DNA of 64,000 bases, taken from positions 8,972,854-9,036,853 of the forward strand of contig NC_083897.1 of assembly GCF_032452875.1 (NCBI RefSeq), in the 5' to 3' direction. Shown here one piece after another: positions 1 to 11,204 of the stretch (position 1 is its first letter; each line of letters starts with the position of its first letter). Origin of the DNA: Bos javanicus. Its lineage: Eukaryota > Chordata > Mammalia > Artiodactyla > Bovidae. The position numbers and the translations under genes were made by a program. The notes beneath the pieces are model-generated. The model saw nothing but the letters and a program-made list of their open reading frames with translations, did no database searches and had not been told where the DNA came from.

Positions 1-207
1 AGTCCATGGGGTCGCTAGAGTCGGATACGACTGAGCAACTTCACTTTCACTTTTCACTTTCATGCATTGGAGAGGGAAATGGCAACCCACTCCAGTGTTC
101 TTGCCTGAAGAGTCCCAGGGACGAGGGAGCCTGGTGGGCTGCCATCTATGGGGTTGCACAGAGTCGGACATGACTGAAGTGACTTAGCAGCAGCAGCAGC
201 AGCAGCA
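1..207 (+). mobile_element. Bov-A2 SINE, cut by window edge
   Basis: Sense Bov-A2 (dimeric ruminant SINE derived from the BovB 3' end). The last part of the first Bov-A unit and the complete second unit are present, ending in the usual GAAGTGACTTAGCAG tail and a GCA trinucleotide run (187-207). The 5' part lies outside the window, so no TSD can be read. Confidence 0.93.
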
Positions 208-264
208 TGCTAGTGAAAGAAATTTTCAACTTCATCTTTTCTCATTAGCTTTTTTTCTTTGGTG

Positions 265-515
265 ATCAGGTATTTCAATAACATAGAAAAGTACTGACAG
301 TAATATAACAAACATCCATAAATCCACCATGGGAAATTAACAAATGTTACCTTTTCATCATATTTGCTTCACATCTCTTATTAAAGAATTAAAACATTAC
401 AGTTACTCTTGAAGTCCCATTCTTACCTTAGCTAAATTCTATCCTGCTCGCTTGTTCCCCAGAGGCAACCACTATCTTGAAGTGGATATTCATTCTTTTT
501 GTCAGTTCTTTGACA
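265..515 (-). mobile_element. Old L1 (L1M-type) fragment, antisense
   Basis: Diverged antisense L1 3' region. The succession 'acagtaatataacaaacatcc', 'ccaccatggg', 'acattacagttac' and 'agaggcaaccactatc' matches the layout of old mammalian L1M 3' ends. The subfamily cannot be called by eye. Confidence 0.5.
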
Positions 516-544
516 ACATCAAACTCTTTCCTGCTTCAAGGTCT

Positions 545-905
545 TCCTAAGCACTGTTCTCTGTTGCTAACTACTCTTCTTCACTCTTTCACTATGATAT
601 CACCAGCTCACATTTTGGATTTCAGCTAAAATGTTGCTTATTCACATATCGTTTCCTAACTCTATCCAAATTGTGTCTACCCCACTCCATAATGTTTTCA
701 AATGGCACCCTCTTGTTTCACATGAGTGCTAATAGTGGCATTGATTTGTTTGTTTATTTGTATGTTTACTGTGTGTTTATTTGTGGAGACCAACTAGACT
801 ATAAAGTCCATGGAGCACAGACCATTTCTGTCTTGTTTATCACTGAATGCCTAGCACTTAATGCAATTCCTTATACACGGTAGGAACTGAATAAATATTT
901 TTGAA
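545..905 (+). mobile_element. L2 LINE 3' end
   Basis: Ancient L2 fragment in sense orientation. It has the typical closing order: a run of TTTG/TTTA in the middle, 'gtccatggagcacagacc', 'tgcctagcactta' and the terminal 'gtaggaactgaataaatatt'. Heavily diverged, no TSD expected. Confidence 0.75.
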
Positions 906-2010
906 GGAAAAGCCACTGTAACCTGACAATCAATTGTAAACTAGAATAAAATCACACTATTTGGCTATGGTCAATAACCAGCCAATGTACTTTTTACTTT
1001 CCATTCTAATCACATACATGACATTCTGCAAAGGAATAGCAATTTGATGCTGTGTGTAAATAAAAGTACAAATTATATATTATATGCCTTCTATGAACCT
1101 ATGCAGTAAGATGCATGCATTTTTTAAAATTTTATAAGTGCTATAACTGTTCTGATCAACTTTAATGTTTCAAAAAATATTAATTGGCAGTAATTGCACT
1201 ATTTACATGTTAATGAACAACACCTGGCCCCAGCTGGGTATAAAGACGCTGACAATGTTTTTCTCTCACCTCCCTGGCAAGGAACTGAGCATATGCAATT
1301 TTAAAGAGACCTGCTTGCCAGAAATAACACATTCATAATTGGTAGGACAATACAAAATTAGTTCACACATTTCACCGTTCTCAAACAAATGCATAATATT
1401 TTTCATGTTTAAAAGCTTTATGATTCAAAGAGGACCTTATTTCCTACACTTGGTGATTACTCACAGTCATTAAATTATTCCTGTCAACGAATGTGCCAGA
1501 AACTGGCTAAATGGAGGCCCAAGTGGCCTCCTGTAATAAGGGCCCAGTTCCTGGCTTAATCCCTTGAAAAAAAATGAGCTTCCTTTGAAGTCATTCAAAA
1601 TCTATAATTAAATATGTTAATTCACTGGTCCCTCTATCCTACGATATTTTAAATCATTACAGTTTTTGTTCCATTTCCCTCTATAATCCTAAAACCAATT
1701 AAGAGGTATTGAAAAATTATTTTGAATAACAAAGATTTTTGTGAATCGCGAAATGGTTCTTGATAAATTTGTGTATCCAGTCATCTGTAAACCAATAGAC
1801 ATTAGCAGGGACAACAGGATGAAAAAAGAAGTACAAGGTCCTCAAATTATATATGTTCCTAGGGTGGTATCTTACCAATAGAAGAAAGTTTGATACTTTT
1901 AGCCTATTTTCACATATAGACAAACTAACCACCAAAATACTGAATGCCTCATAACCTCACGTGCTTTGGGGAAGGGGGTAGTGGATACACAAGGAGAAAA
2001 GTTTCACTTC
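906..2010. other. Unassigned AT-rich stretch; no gene seen
   Basis: No recognisable repeat and no convincing ORF or exon. The part at about 1,200-1,560 is less AT-rich than its surroundings and holds a perfect 7-bp hairpin at 1,513-1,531; it is reported as a candidate conserved noncoding block. Confidence 0.5.
1513..1531. repeat. Short perfect inverted repeat (hairpin)
   Basis: GGAGGCC - CAAGT - GGCCTCC gives a perfect 7-bp stem with a 5-nt loop. It lies in otherwise unassigned unique sequence. Hairpins of this size occur by chance, so no function is claimed. Confidence 0.6.
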
Positions 2011-2028
2011 AAGATGTTTATAATTTAG

Positions 2029-2220
2029 GAACACCTCTGGCAATCTAATGGTTAGAACTTGGCCTTTCAATGCAGGGGGTACATGTTTGATCCCTGGTTG
2101 GGGAGCTAAGATCCCACATGCCTTGCAGCCAGAAAGTCAAAACACAAAACAGAAGCAATACTGTAACAAATTCAATAAAGACTTTAAAAATGGTCCACAT
2201 CAAAAAAAATACTTAAAAAA
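2029..2220 (+). mobile_element. CHR-type tRNA SINE with TSD
   Basis: Cetartiodactyl tRNA-derived SINE. A degraded tRNA-like head ('taatggttagaacttgg', B-box-like 'gtttgatccctggttgggg') is followed by the CHR body and the phrase 'aatggtccacatcaaaaaa'. The flanks form an 18-bp TSD with two mismatches: 2011-2028 and 2221-2238 (AAGAYGTTTATAATYTAG). Confidence 0.85.
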
Positions 2221-2399
2221 AAGACGTTTATAATCTAGTTAGGGAGAAAAAATTACAAATAACATCATCATAAAATAGCCTTGGTTTGTGTGACATAGGG
2301 AATATTTGCAGTTAAGAGGAAAGAGAACTTAGTTCAGACAAGTGTGTATTCAGTAAAGTCTTCAAGGAAAACTATGTGGAGTGAGACTGGAGAGAAAAA

Positions 2400-2510
2400 A
2401 AATAGTGTCTTCTGTGTGCCAGGAAATATTCTAACTGCTTTATCTCATTAACCTGATCAAGGTCACACAGTTATTCAGAGCTGCTAAGATCTGGGACAAG
2501 AATCCAGATA
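2400..2510 (-). mobile_element. MIR SINE fragment, antisense
   Basis: Diverged MIR core in antisense. Recognisable are 'tgtgccaggaaat', 'tctcattaacctgatc' and 'ggtcacacagttattcagagc', followed by the degenerate 'gggacaagaatccaga' that corresponds to the tRNA-related B box in reverse. Confidence 0.6.
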
Positions 2511-2633
2511 CATCATTATATGCATTTCTCACTCAGCTACATGCTAGCCTTGAAGGATGGAGAAAACAGATGAGGTGAGAACAACAACATGAGTAATAGG
2601 AAGAATGATTTTGAAGTGTGCTGTGCTGAAGAT

Positions 2634-2913
2634 CGGAGAAGGCCATGGCACCCCACTCCAGTACTCTTGCCTGGAAAACCCCATGGACGGAGGAGCCTGG
2701 TAGGCTGCAGTCCATGTGGTCTCGAAGAGTCAGACATGACTGAATGACTTCACTTTCACTTTTCACCTTCATGCACTGGAGAAGGAAATGGCAACCCACT
2801 CCAGTGTTCTTGCCTGGAGAATCCCAGGGACGGGGGAGCCTGGTGGGCTGCCGTCTATGGGGTCGCACAGAGTCGGACACGACTGAAGCGACTTAGCAGC
2901 AGCAGCAGTAGCA
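2634..2913 (+). mobile_element. Full-length Bov-A2 SINE with TSD
   Basis: Complete dimeric Bov-A2: first unit (CGGAGAAGGCCATGGCACC...), the CACTTTCACTTTTCAC linker, second unit and a GCAGCAGCAGTAGCA tail. The perfect 11-bp TSD GTGCTGAAGAT sits at 2623-2633 and 2914-2924. Two overlapping antisense ORFs here are SINE sequence, not genes. Confidence 0.95.
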
Positions 2914-3229
2914 GTGCTGAAGATATTACTTCAAGAGCAAATATGTTGTGGAGTCATAGGAAAATCATCTCAAATAGATACAAGGGAAGTAACAGATGAT
3001 ATTTGATATTTCTAATCTCGAAAGTCTCAAAGAAGAATTTGGATGTAATAAGGTAGAAATTCAAATCAAATGAGTTACATGGTAAAATGGAGCATACTTG
3101 TTTTTCAGAAGCTGATAGGATTATAAGAGGTAAGAGAGGAATACAGTCAGTATTGTAGACAGAGTGGAACTGGAGTGTAATGATGATAAAAAAAAAAAAA
3201 AAAGGCAATTTCATTAAATAAGCCAGAAT

Positions 3230-3345
3230 ATATGCTCCTCAATGGAGCTGCATCTCCAACCCTTAGAACAGTGCCTGTATACTAAGTGCTCAATAAAATC
3301 ATGTAGATTACCATACAGAGTAAATAAAGGAATGAATGGTTACAG
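3230..3345 (+). mobile_element. L2 LINE 3' end fragment
   Basis: Short sense fragment with the L2 terminus: 'ttagaacagtgcctgtata', 'agtgctcaataaaatcat' and a final 'aaaggaatgaatgg'. It could be a MIR 3' end, which shares this motif. Confidence 0.6.
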
Positions 3346-3636
3346 GAGATGTGTGTGACATCATGGATATAAACTAGACAGAGATTTAACTTGACACTAA
3401 GAAAATGCTTTGGAACACAAATGAAATTATTTGTGCTAATAATTAACAAACATTTAAATCATTTGTTATCAGTTATCAAATAGGTTTGGTATATTAATAA
3501 TAAGAAAGCACTTAATGTGACAGTATCAATGACTTTTTAAAATATTAATGTTTGGCCAGAATGAAAAGACACAGGTGATCTCAATCAGCACTAAATATTA
3601 AGGTCTTATTTTACATTCCTATAGATACATATAGCT

Positions 3637-3832
3637 TCCCAGGTATCTCAGTGGTAAAGAATCTGCCTGCAATGCAGGAGACCTAGGTTCGATCCCTGGG
3701 TTAGGATGATCCCTGGAAAAGGGAATGGCAACCCACTTCTGTATTCTTGCCTGGAGAATCTCATGGACAGAGGAGCCATGGGCTACAGTCCATAGGGTCG
3801 AAAAGAGTTGGATGCAACTGAACACGCATGCT
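3637..3832 (+). mobile_element. Bov-tA SINE with TSD
   Basis: tRNA-Glu-derived head joined to a Bov-A body. A-box region 'ctcagtggtaaagaatctg' and B box 'ggttcgatccctgg' are well preserved. A 15-bp TSD with one mismatch flanks it at 3622-3636 and 3833-3847 (TAGATACATAYAGCT). The antisense ORF at 3619-3825 is SINE readthrough. Confidence 0.94.
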
Positions 3833-3847
3833 TAGATACATACAGCT

Positions 3848-4450
3848 ACCTAACAAATGTCATAACTTGATCATTAAGATTAATGATATCAGAATAAAAA
3901 AAATCTGATAACTTTGTATAAACTATCTTGGATAAAGGCTTCCAATTTGTTTCCACAAATCAGAAACAAGGATCAGAACAAAAAAATTATGCTGAAAGGT
4001 TTTCTTATTTCTTTTTATTCTGTTTTTTCTTCTATGTGAATATACTACATTAACAAGAAAAAATATTTTTACACACTTTATATGACACACTTTTCCAAGC
4101 ATACAATGAATGCTTACATAAAATCATTTTTAGAATTAAAAATCCAGAATAGAAATTTTGAAATAAAGGATAAAAGTAGTTTTGATTAAAATAAAACATA
4201 ACAGTAGAACCTTCCCAACTACACTGAAAATAAGCCAGCCAATTTTGAAACTTTCTTGATTAGTAAGATTTCTTGATTACTAAGCATAACCTGTTTTTCC
4301 CAGTATGGGTATTTAAACCTCATAGAACATTAAAAAAAAAAAAAAACTATTATGCACAAACACACATACATATGCACTCTATTAAAAACACAAAAGAAAA
4401 CAAAATAGAAAGGGTATTTGCAAATCAAACCCCAAATAAATGACTGGTTT
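3848..4450. other. Unassigned AT-rich stretch
   Basis: Very AT-rich sequence with short A runs. No recognisable gene, exon or repeat family. Diverged old L1 sequence is possible but not demonstrable by eye. Confidence 0.4.
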
Positions 4451-4456
4451 CCTGAC

Positions 4457-4668
4457 TTCCCTGGTGGCTCAGACGGTAAAAGTGTCTGTCTACAATGCAG
4501 ACGACCTGGCTTTGATCCCTGGGTTGGGAAGATCTCCTGGAGAAGGCAATGGCACCCCACTCCAGTACTGTTGCCTGGAAAATCCCATGGACCGAGGAGC
4601 GTGGTAGGCTGCAGTCCATGGGTTGCAGAGTCGGACACAACTGAGCAACTTCACTTTCACTTTCACTT
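4457..4668 (+). mobile_element. Bov-tA SINE
   Basis: Sense Bov-tA with tRNA head ('ggctcagacggtaaaagtg', B box 'ctttgatccctgggttgg') and a Bov-A body ending in a CACTTTCACTTTCAC tail. No convincing TSD. ORFs on both strands here are SINE sequence. Confidence 0.93.
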
Positions 4669-4789
4669 TTTCCTTAATTATACAAAGAGTACCCTAAAAA
4701 TCTATAATAAAAGATGTACAATCCAAAGTGATAAATAATGTGGTTTATAGACAATAAAATATCAATGACCTTGGAACATATGAAAAATT

Positions 4790-5440
4790 CCCCCTCTCAT
4801 AAATCATAAGTAAAATGCAAATGAAAATACAGTATTATTGCATTTTGAGTCTATCAGATTGGCAGAATTCAATAAGTTTGATAACACCCTATGTTTGCAA
4901 GTGCTTGAAGCAATCTCATACATTGGTGATACAACCAAACTCATCTAATTTTACTGATGACAATTTAACAATATTTGACAAATATTGACAATATTTATCA
5001 AAATTAAAAATTCACAGATATTTCAGAAGAGAAATTCTACTTCTAGCACTTTTTATGTATAAAATGACATGAATAAAAATACAGTATGTTTTTATAATAG
5101 CAAATGAATGAAATTAACTGAGAGCAGTGTCGGTAAACACATTATAGGACATTTGTGCAACTGGAAACTTGTCACCTGTTTAAAATAAGGATCTTTAAGA
5201 TACTGTTAAACGGCAAAACACAAGGTGCAGAACAGTAAGTGTCCTATTTGGGTCAAAAGAGAGAATGTATCTGCATATGTGATTATATATTTACATATTA
5301 TCTCTGGAGAAATACCTAGTATCTAGGAGTGGTTGATTTCAGAGAAACTGGGTTGGGGGGAGAATGGGCGATAGCTATCTTTACTGGATAACCTTTGCAC
5401 ATAGGCTGAACTATAAGAAATTGCTAATAGTGAACTGTTT
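4790..5440 (+). mobile_element. Old L1 (L1ME-type) 3' fragment
   Basis: Highly diverged sense L1 ORF2 end and 3' UTR. Landmarks in order: 'gtctatcagattggcag', 'agagaaattctacttctag', 'aatgacatgaataaaaat', 'gattatatatttacatatt' and 'gttgatttcagagaaactgg'. No open frame remains. Confidence 0.5.
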
Positions 5441-5532
5441 TTGATATACAAAAATAGCAATTTGATATTGTTTCAAAATAACATTATAATATCTACTACA
5501 TGCATGTACTACCTATTATTAAAAAGGAATTT

Positions 5533-7056
5533 TTTCGTTTTTTTTATTGAAGTATAGTTGATTTAAAATATTATTTTCAGGTGTACAACCTAGTGATTCC
5601 AAATTTTTATAGATTATAGTCCATTTAAAACTATTATAAAATATTTGCTAGATTCCCTGCACTATACAATGTGTCCTGGTAGCTTATTTATTTTATACAT
5701 GGTAGTTTCTACCTCCTATCATGTCCCTCCTCTCTTCCTTTTCCCCACTGCTAACCACTAGTTTGTTCCCTATATCTGTGAGTCTGTTTCTGTTTTGTTA
5801 TATTTGTTCATTAGTTTTATCTTTTACATTCTATACATAAGTGCTAACATAGAGTATTTGTCTTTCTCTGACTTATTTCACTAAGAATAATAACCTCTAG
5901 TTCCACCCATTTCAATGTAAATAGTATTATTTTGTTCTTCTTTTATTGCTGAGGAAAATTCCATTTATATATATATACACCACATTTTCTTTATCCATTC
6001 ATCTATTGATGAACACTTTAGGTTGCTTCCATATTTTGGACTCTTCTAAAAAATACTAGCATGAACACTGATATATATGTATGTTTTCAAATTAGTGATT
6101 TTATTTTCTTTGGCTATAGACCCAGAAGTAGAATTGCTGGATCATATGGTAGTTCTATTAGTTTTTTTGAGAAACCTCCATACTGTTTTCCACAGTGGCT
6201 ACTAATCTACATTCCCACCAATGGTGTTCAAGAGTTCCCTTCTCCATAGTCTTGCCAAAATATTTTTTTTTAAATGATAGTCATTCTGATATATTCTGTG
6301 AGGTGATATTTCTTTGTGGTTTTGATTTGCATTTCCCTGAGGATTAGTGCTGTTTGACCATCTTTTCATTTGCCTGTTGGTCATCTGTATGTCTTCTTTG
6401 GAAAAATGTCAGATCTTTGGTTTTTTTTTTTAAATCTGGGCATTTGTTTTTTAACATTCAGTTGTATGGGCTGTTATTTTGGATATTAATCTCTTGTCAG
6501 TGATATTATTGCATATATTCTATCCCATTCAGTAGACTGTTTTTTCATTTTGTTAATGGTTTCATTTGTTGTGCAAAAGCTTTTAAGTTTATTTATGCCC
6601 CCTTTGTTTATTTTTGCTTTTGTTTCCTTTGCCTGAGGAGACAGATTCAAAAAATATTCCTGATTTATGTTAAAGGCCATCTATCTGTGTTTTCCTCAAG
6701 AGGGTTTTATGTTTTCCAATCTTACATTTAGGGCTTTAATCCATTTGTAATTTGTTTTTGTATATGGTATGAGAAAATGTTCTAATATCTTTTTTTTACA
6801 TGGGGCTGTCCAGTTTTCCCAGCACCAATTATTGAAGAGACTGTCTTTTCCCCATTGTATATTCTTGCCTCCTCTATTATGGATCAACTGATCCTAAGTG
6901 CTTGGATTTATTTTGGGGCTCTCTATTCTGTTCTACCGTTCTGTGTCTCTTTTTGTGACACACCACAGTGTTTTGATTACTATAGCTTTGTAGTATAGTC
7001 TGATCAGTGAGTTTGGTACGTTCAACTTTGTTCTTTTTTATCAAGATTGCTTTGCC
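5533..7056 (-). mobile_element. L1 LINE 3' half (ORF2 remnant + 3' UTR), antisense
   Basis: About 1.5 kb of antisense L1. It starts at the L1 3' end ('ttattgaagtatagttgatt') and runs back through the 3' UTR into the C-terminal third of ORF2. Landmarks: 'cttttattgctgaggaaaat', 'attgctggatcatatggtag', 'ctacattcccaccaatgg' and 'cagcaccaattattgaag'. The coding part survives only as short broken minus-strand ORFs of up to 64 aa. 5'-truncated; an older mammalian or artiodactyl subfamily judging by divergence. Confidence 0.9.
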
Positions 7057-7289
7057 CCAAAAGAAAATGTCTTAATAAAAGCTGCAATACTTGCCAAAGC
7101 TTTTTTTTTTTTTTTAATTTCTTAACCTACTCCATTATTCTTTTCTAGAAAATCCCAGGGGCAAAGGAGTTTATTTTTTACCAGAATTATAATAGTTCCA
7201 TCAAATTAGCTTAGGACATGGTCATTTGTGTAGATGGCTAGGGAATGGAATGGCCAAGAGGGAAATGGCACAGTTTTCCTTTGGGAGGT

Positions 7290-7515
7290 AGTGTAGGGTA
7301 GAGGTTAAGTATGTGGAATCAGACTACCTAGGTTTGAATCTTGGCTGTATGACTTTGGGCAAGTTAAGTAGTCTTTCTGTACTCCTGCTTCATCTGTAAA
7401 ATGGAAATAGTAATAATGCCTAACTCAGCAGGACATTGTTGGATAAAAAAGACCTAATATCTAAAGTGCTTGGAACAACGCCTGAAATAGTGCTCCATAA
7501 TATTAGCTACTATTA
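7290..7515 (+). mobile_element. MIR SINE, nearly full length
   Basis: Ancient tRNA-derived MIR in sense: head 'tagaggttaagtatgtgg', B box 'ggtttgaatcttggctg', core 'gactttgggcaagttaagt', 'catctgtaaaatggaaatag' and 3' 'tgcctgaaatagtgctcc'. Confidence 0.85.
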
Positions 7516-7558
7516 TCATCACCATCACCACCATTATCATTGTTATTATTATTATTAA
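7515..7558. repeat. ATC/ATT trinucleotide microsatellite
   Basis: Impure run of ATC, ACC and ATT units following the MIR 3' end. It probably arose from the MIR A/T-rich terminus. Confidence 0.8.
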
Positions 7559-8078
7559 CATGGCTTATTCACTTTTCCAGAGCTTCAAGCTCACTTTCAT
7601 CTGTTTGTTCTCTCCCCATTTTCCTTCCAAAAGCCCACAACAATTGTGCTTGTTTTGAATCTCTTTGCCCTCAGACTCTGTATTCATGTTTCCCTTCCTC
7701 TGCTCCTTATTCCTGCTCCCCATTCCTAGGTTTCTGTGTTAGCTGACTCTTCCTTTATCCCTTTACCCAAGAGGCAGTGGTGGTTTCCACCACCACTTAC
7801 TGTGGTGTCCTAAATGTCCCACATTCAGTTCCTCAATTCCTCCATGGTTTGTGTAACCAAGTTCCAATGTTATCTCTCTGTTTTCATTTCTATTTCTGTC
7901 TTCTTAATTAGACCTTGACTAATATAGTAGGGTGAACACAAAGAGGTGTGATAAACGATGAGGGTAGGCAGGATATGACTGGTATTGGTGGCCAGAAATG
8001 ATTCCAGTTCATGAATGGTTTTATTTAACTGAATCCTATGGATATGAATGAGCTGACACTGAAAGTAATGTCCAATGT
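7559..8078. other. Unassigned sequence with a small hairpin
   Basis: No recognised repeat. A 68-aa ORF at 7540-7746 looks like chance coding from C/T-rich sequence. A perfect 7-bp stem with 3-nt loop (GTGGTGG-TTT-CCACCAC) lies at 7777-7793. Confidence 0.4.
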
Positions 8079-8089
8079 TAGTACTGAGG

Positions 8090-8372
8090 TGTGTGCATGA
8101 GTGCTCAGTCACTTCAGTTGTGTCTGACTCTGCAACCAGTATTATGGTAGAAGAAAGAAGAAAGTATTAGTTGTTCAGTTGTATCTGACACTATGCGACC
8201 CCATGGACTATATAGCCTGCCAGGCTCCTTTGTCCATGGGATTTCCCAGGCAATAATACTGGAGTAGGTTGCCATTTCCTTCTCCAGGGGATCTTTCCAA
8301 CCCAGGGATTGAACCTGGGTCTCCCTCATTGCAGGCAGACTCTTTACCATCTGAGCCACCAGGGAAGCCTGG
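8090..8372 (-). mobile_element. Bov-tA SINE with extended/duplicated tail, antisense
   Basis: Antisense Bov-tA: tRNA head at 8283-8370 (reverse 'accatctgagccaccaggg'), Bov-A body, then a second partial copy of the Bov tail (8098-8136) separated from the main body by about 30 bp of AAGAAAG-rich DNA, and a TG-rich end. An 11-bp TSD with one mismatch at 8079-8089 and 8373-8383 (TAGTACTGWGG) brackets the whole unit, so the extra tail came with the insertion. Confidence 0.85.
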
Positions 8373-8383
8373 TAGTACTGTGG

Positions 8384-10399
8384 AAACCAAGTTTTAACAG
8401 GATTTAACATTTTCACTAAATCAAACAAAGAAGTTATTTCTGTCTTGATGGCACATATCTAATGTTTCCGTCAGTAAGTGCAAGAAACTATTAAAACTCT
8501 AGGCCTGGCCAGTACTGAAAGGCAATACAAGCATCAGTAGTAATGCATAATCAATTGAATGTATTTATGACTGTTTCCTCATTATTTCCTATTGAGTTCA
8601 AGAGGCTATGCATGACTGTAAACGGCTGGCAGGCTACTATATCAATACCCCAGGTCTGTCAGAGTCAACTCAGGGTTTTAGAAATGCTTATTTAGACAAT
8701 TCAAAGAGCCCATGTGCACAAAATAAAAGGCTTACTTTCTACTTATGTTCCACCAAATCATACGCTGTAGCACAACTGCAAATAAATGTGTAAAACAAAA
8801 AAATTTCACTTACAGTGCTTTACACTGTTTATAAAGACAATTTTCAATTGTCATGGCATGAAACAACACATTAAGGAAATTTTCCTAAAACCAAGATACA
8901 ATTGATTTACTCTGTTAAATCCAGGGATTTTTATTCCAACACCAATTTCATTATACAATAAATTATAATGTCCTAATTGGGACTTTGCAAAATACCAGAC
9001 AATATTAAATTTTAAATCACTGTTGTCCTCTGAAATAGCTGCCAAGAAAATTATGGGCAGAAGCTAAATAGATTCTATTATTTTCTTTAAAGTGCCATCA
9101 GTAAGTACATAGCATTTTATACTTTAGAGATAATTTTCAATAATAAAAACTTCTGTTAATTAAAAAATAAGTAGTTTAGGTGACTAAAGCGAATTTTATC
9201 TAAATACCATACTCAAGGAAATTAAATTGATTTAAGACATTGTGAATTGTTCAACGAAACAGAATCATTCAATGAAACAATCGGAAAAGATTTGGCAAAT
9301 AGTTATTTGAACATTAGATAGAAAAGAAGCACTTGTTTGAAACAAAAGCACATAAAATAGCTGAGATAAGGATCCCTCTATGCAAAAAAATAGTATTTGT
9401 TTCAAATTTTAAGCAATTTGAAAGGAAATTAGTTTCACTTAGGGGTTTAATGCATTTGAAAAAACGTAAAAAGTATTTTAAAATCTTGTAAAACTGTGCT
9501 AATGAAAATGCATTGGGTATGAAATTTGAAAATAAACAGAACATGTTTGCTTCTTTCTAAATATCTTGGAAATTACTCTATCTGTGTATATATCAAGAGA
9601 TGATTACAAAGATTAAAAATCACACAACTGCCATAAAGACAAAATCAATCACTTGGTATAAAATGGTACTTACATCAGTATCCTGGAAAGAAAGGAGAGG
9701 ATAAAATAGCTATTGATGAAATACAACAAAATAACCTTTCTTTTGGCTTAATTTGCAAAAAGATTCAAAAGAATTATAGCTCATTAAAACACAAACACTT
9801 AATATACACGGGTATGTATATATGTGTGCATGTGTGTGTACATTTGTGTATGTGTACATGCAACATGTTTAAAATATATACAAGAGTCCAACATAAGCTA
9901 AAGAAATACTTCTAAGCATTTGCTTTTGCAAATATAGAAGAATGATTTACAATTTGCATATCAGTTACTTTTATGTAAATGAGTGCTTATAAAGTGTTTG
10001 AAAACACTTTGGTTTCCCTCAAGTATTTTATGCTCTTTGCCACCTTAAGTCTGAATTTGCTTATCACCTTACACAGAGCAATGGAATGTACCCTAGCCAC
10101 TGCATTCATAATCATAAATAATTAATAGTTTCATAATTAATACATTACTATACAGAATTTATCAAATAATCCATTTGCTGTAAAACTTTAAAAATTACCT
10201 TAGTTATTTTGGATTAGTATTTTATCATTGTCATTTGTTAAAAAAGGAACAAAGTATTTTTCTAATTAATTTTTGGTATATATCCTATCAAAGATTTGCC
10301 AACATTCAAAGAATAATCTCTTGCCTATGAGTCATACTTCATGTGTTTCTAAAGCAAGTTACATATTTTAAATTGCCTTTCAGAGTGCATGAGATTCTC
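8384..10399. other. Unassigned AT-rich DNA with a TG-rich microsatellite
   Basis: About 2 kb free of recognisable interspersed repeats. ORFs are at most 76 aa and unremarkable. An impure alternating purine-pyrimidine (TG/TA) tract runs at about 9,810-9,866. No gene or exon identified. Confidence 0.45.
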
Positions 10400-10625
10400 A
10401 CAGCAACAGCAATGATGTGAAAGATTTTCATATACCACTAATTCAATCTTCACAACAAACCTGAGATTAAATGGGATTCTACTCATTTCACATAAGGGGA
10501 AACTGAGACTCTGAGATGTTAAGAGAATTGCCTAAATTACACAATCGTTAAATGATAGAACTTAGATTCTAGTGTAATGTTTCATACTCCAAAACCTGTG
10601 CTTTCTTCACTGTGCGCTACTGGCT
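10400..10625 (-). mobile_element. MIR SINE, antisense
   Basis: Antisense MIR: 'aatcttcacaacaaacctgag', 'ttcacataaggggaaactga', 'gagaattgcctaaattaca', then reversed B box 'agaacttagattctag' and head 'aacctgtgctttcttcactg'. Confidence 0.8.
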
Positions 10626-11135
10626 CTCCATGAAATATGTATGAGTAAATGAGAGAACTGGCAGAAGAAAACACGGTTATATTAAAACTTTAATAACATA
10701 ACCCTGTCCACACCCACAAGAAGAGAAAAAAAAGAAAAAGCAACTTCTAGAGAATGTTATGAGATTATTTATGCATTTAATCTAATGTATTACACCTTCT
10801 CCATTTTTTATTCTGTGTGAAACAACTGATGCTTAAAGTTTCTCCTGGGACTCTGAGAAAAGCTTCAATCAGCTAATCAAAAATTCAAGAATGTCCTCTG
10901 GATTCTATTTACTGAGGCAGGAAAATTGCTGATTTTTTTTTTTTTATTTGCAGTTAAAAGGGTTAAAATAAAAAAGAATTGAAATGTGATGCTCTGTTAA
11001 CCATAAATTTCATTCAATTAATAGACTTCATTTCCTGAACATTCAAATAGAAGAAAAACTTTATTTAACTTGTCTGTCACATAGGTTTATATGGTGAGTA
11101 AATGGGGTAATGCCTAGAACAGTGGCTGGCCCACC
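10626..11135. other. Unassigned AT-rich stretch
   Basis: AT-rich, no gene. The last 60 bp ('ggtgagtaaatggggtaatg', 'ctagaacagtggctggc') resembles a MIR 3' end in sense. Confidence 0.4.
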
Positions 11136-11195
11136 AGTGTTGTTCATTTGTTCACACAACAAAAATTTTCTAAATGCTTTCTATGTTGTTTTGCC
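11136..11195 (-). mobile_element. L2 fragment, antisense, left of BovB
   Basis: Reversed L2 terminus ('gttcatttgttcacacaac', 'aaattttctaaatgctttc', 'tatgttgttttgcc'). It stops at the BovB insertion and continues with the next part of the same L2 at 14100-14180. Confidence 0.6.
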
Positions 11196-11204
11196 AAAGC
11201 AAAA

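Noticed and set aside
2533..2880. 115-aa and 66-aa minus-strand ORFs with HGLQPTRLLRPW / GKNTGVGCHF-like strings, recurring across the window (4.4, 19.0, 37.7, 53.6, 55.2 kb)
   Set aside because: They are Bov-A/Bov-tA SINE sequence read in open frames. The same peptide recurs wherever a SINE lies, in step with SINE and TSD edges, so it is not a protein family.
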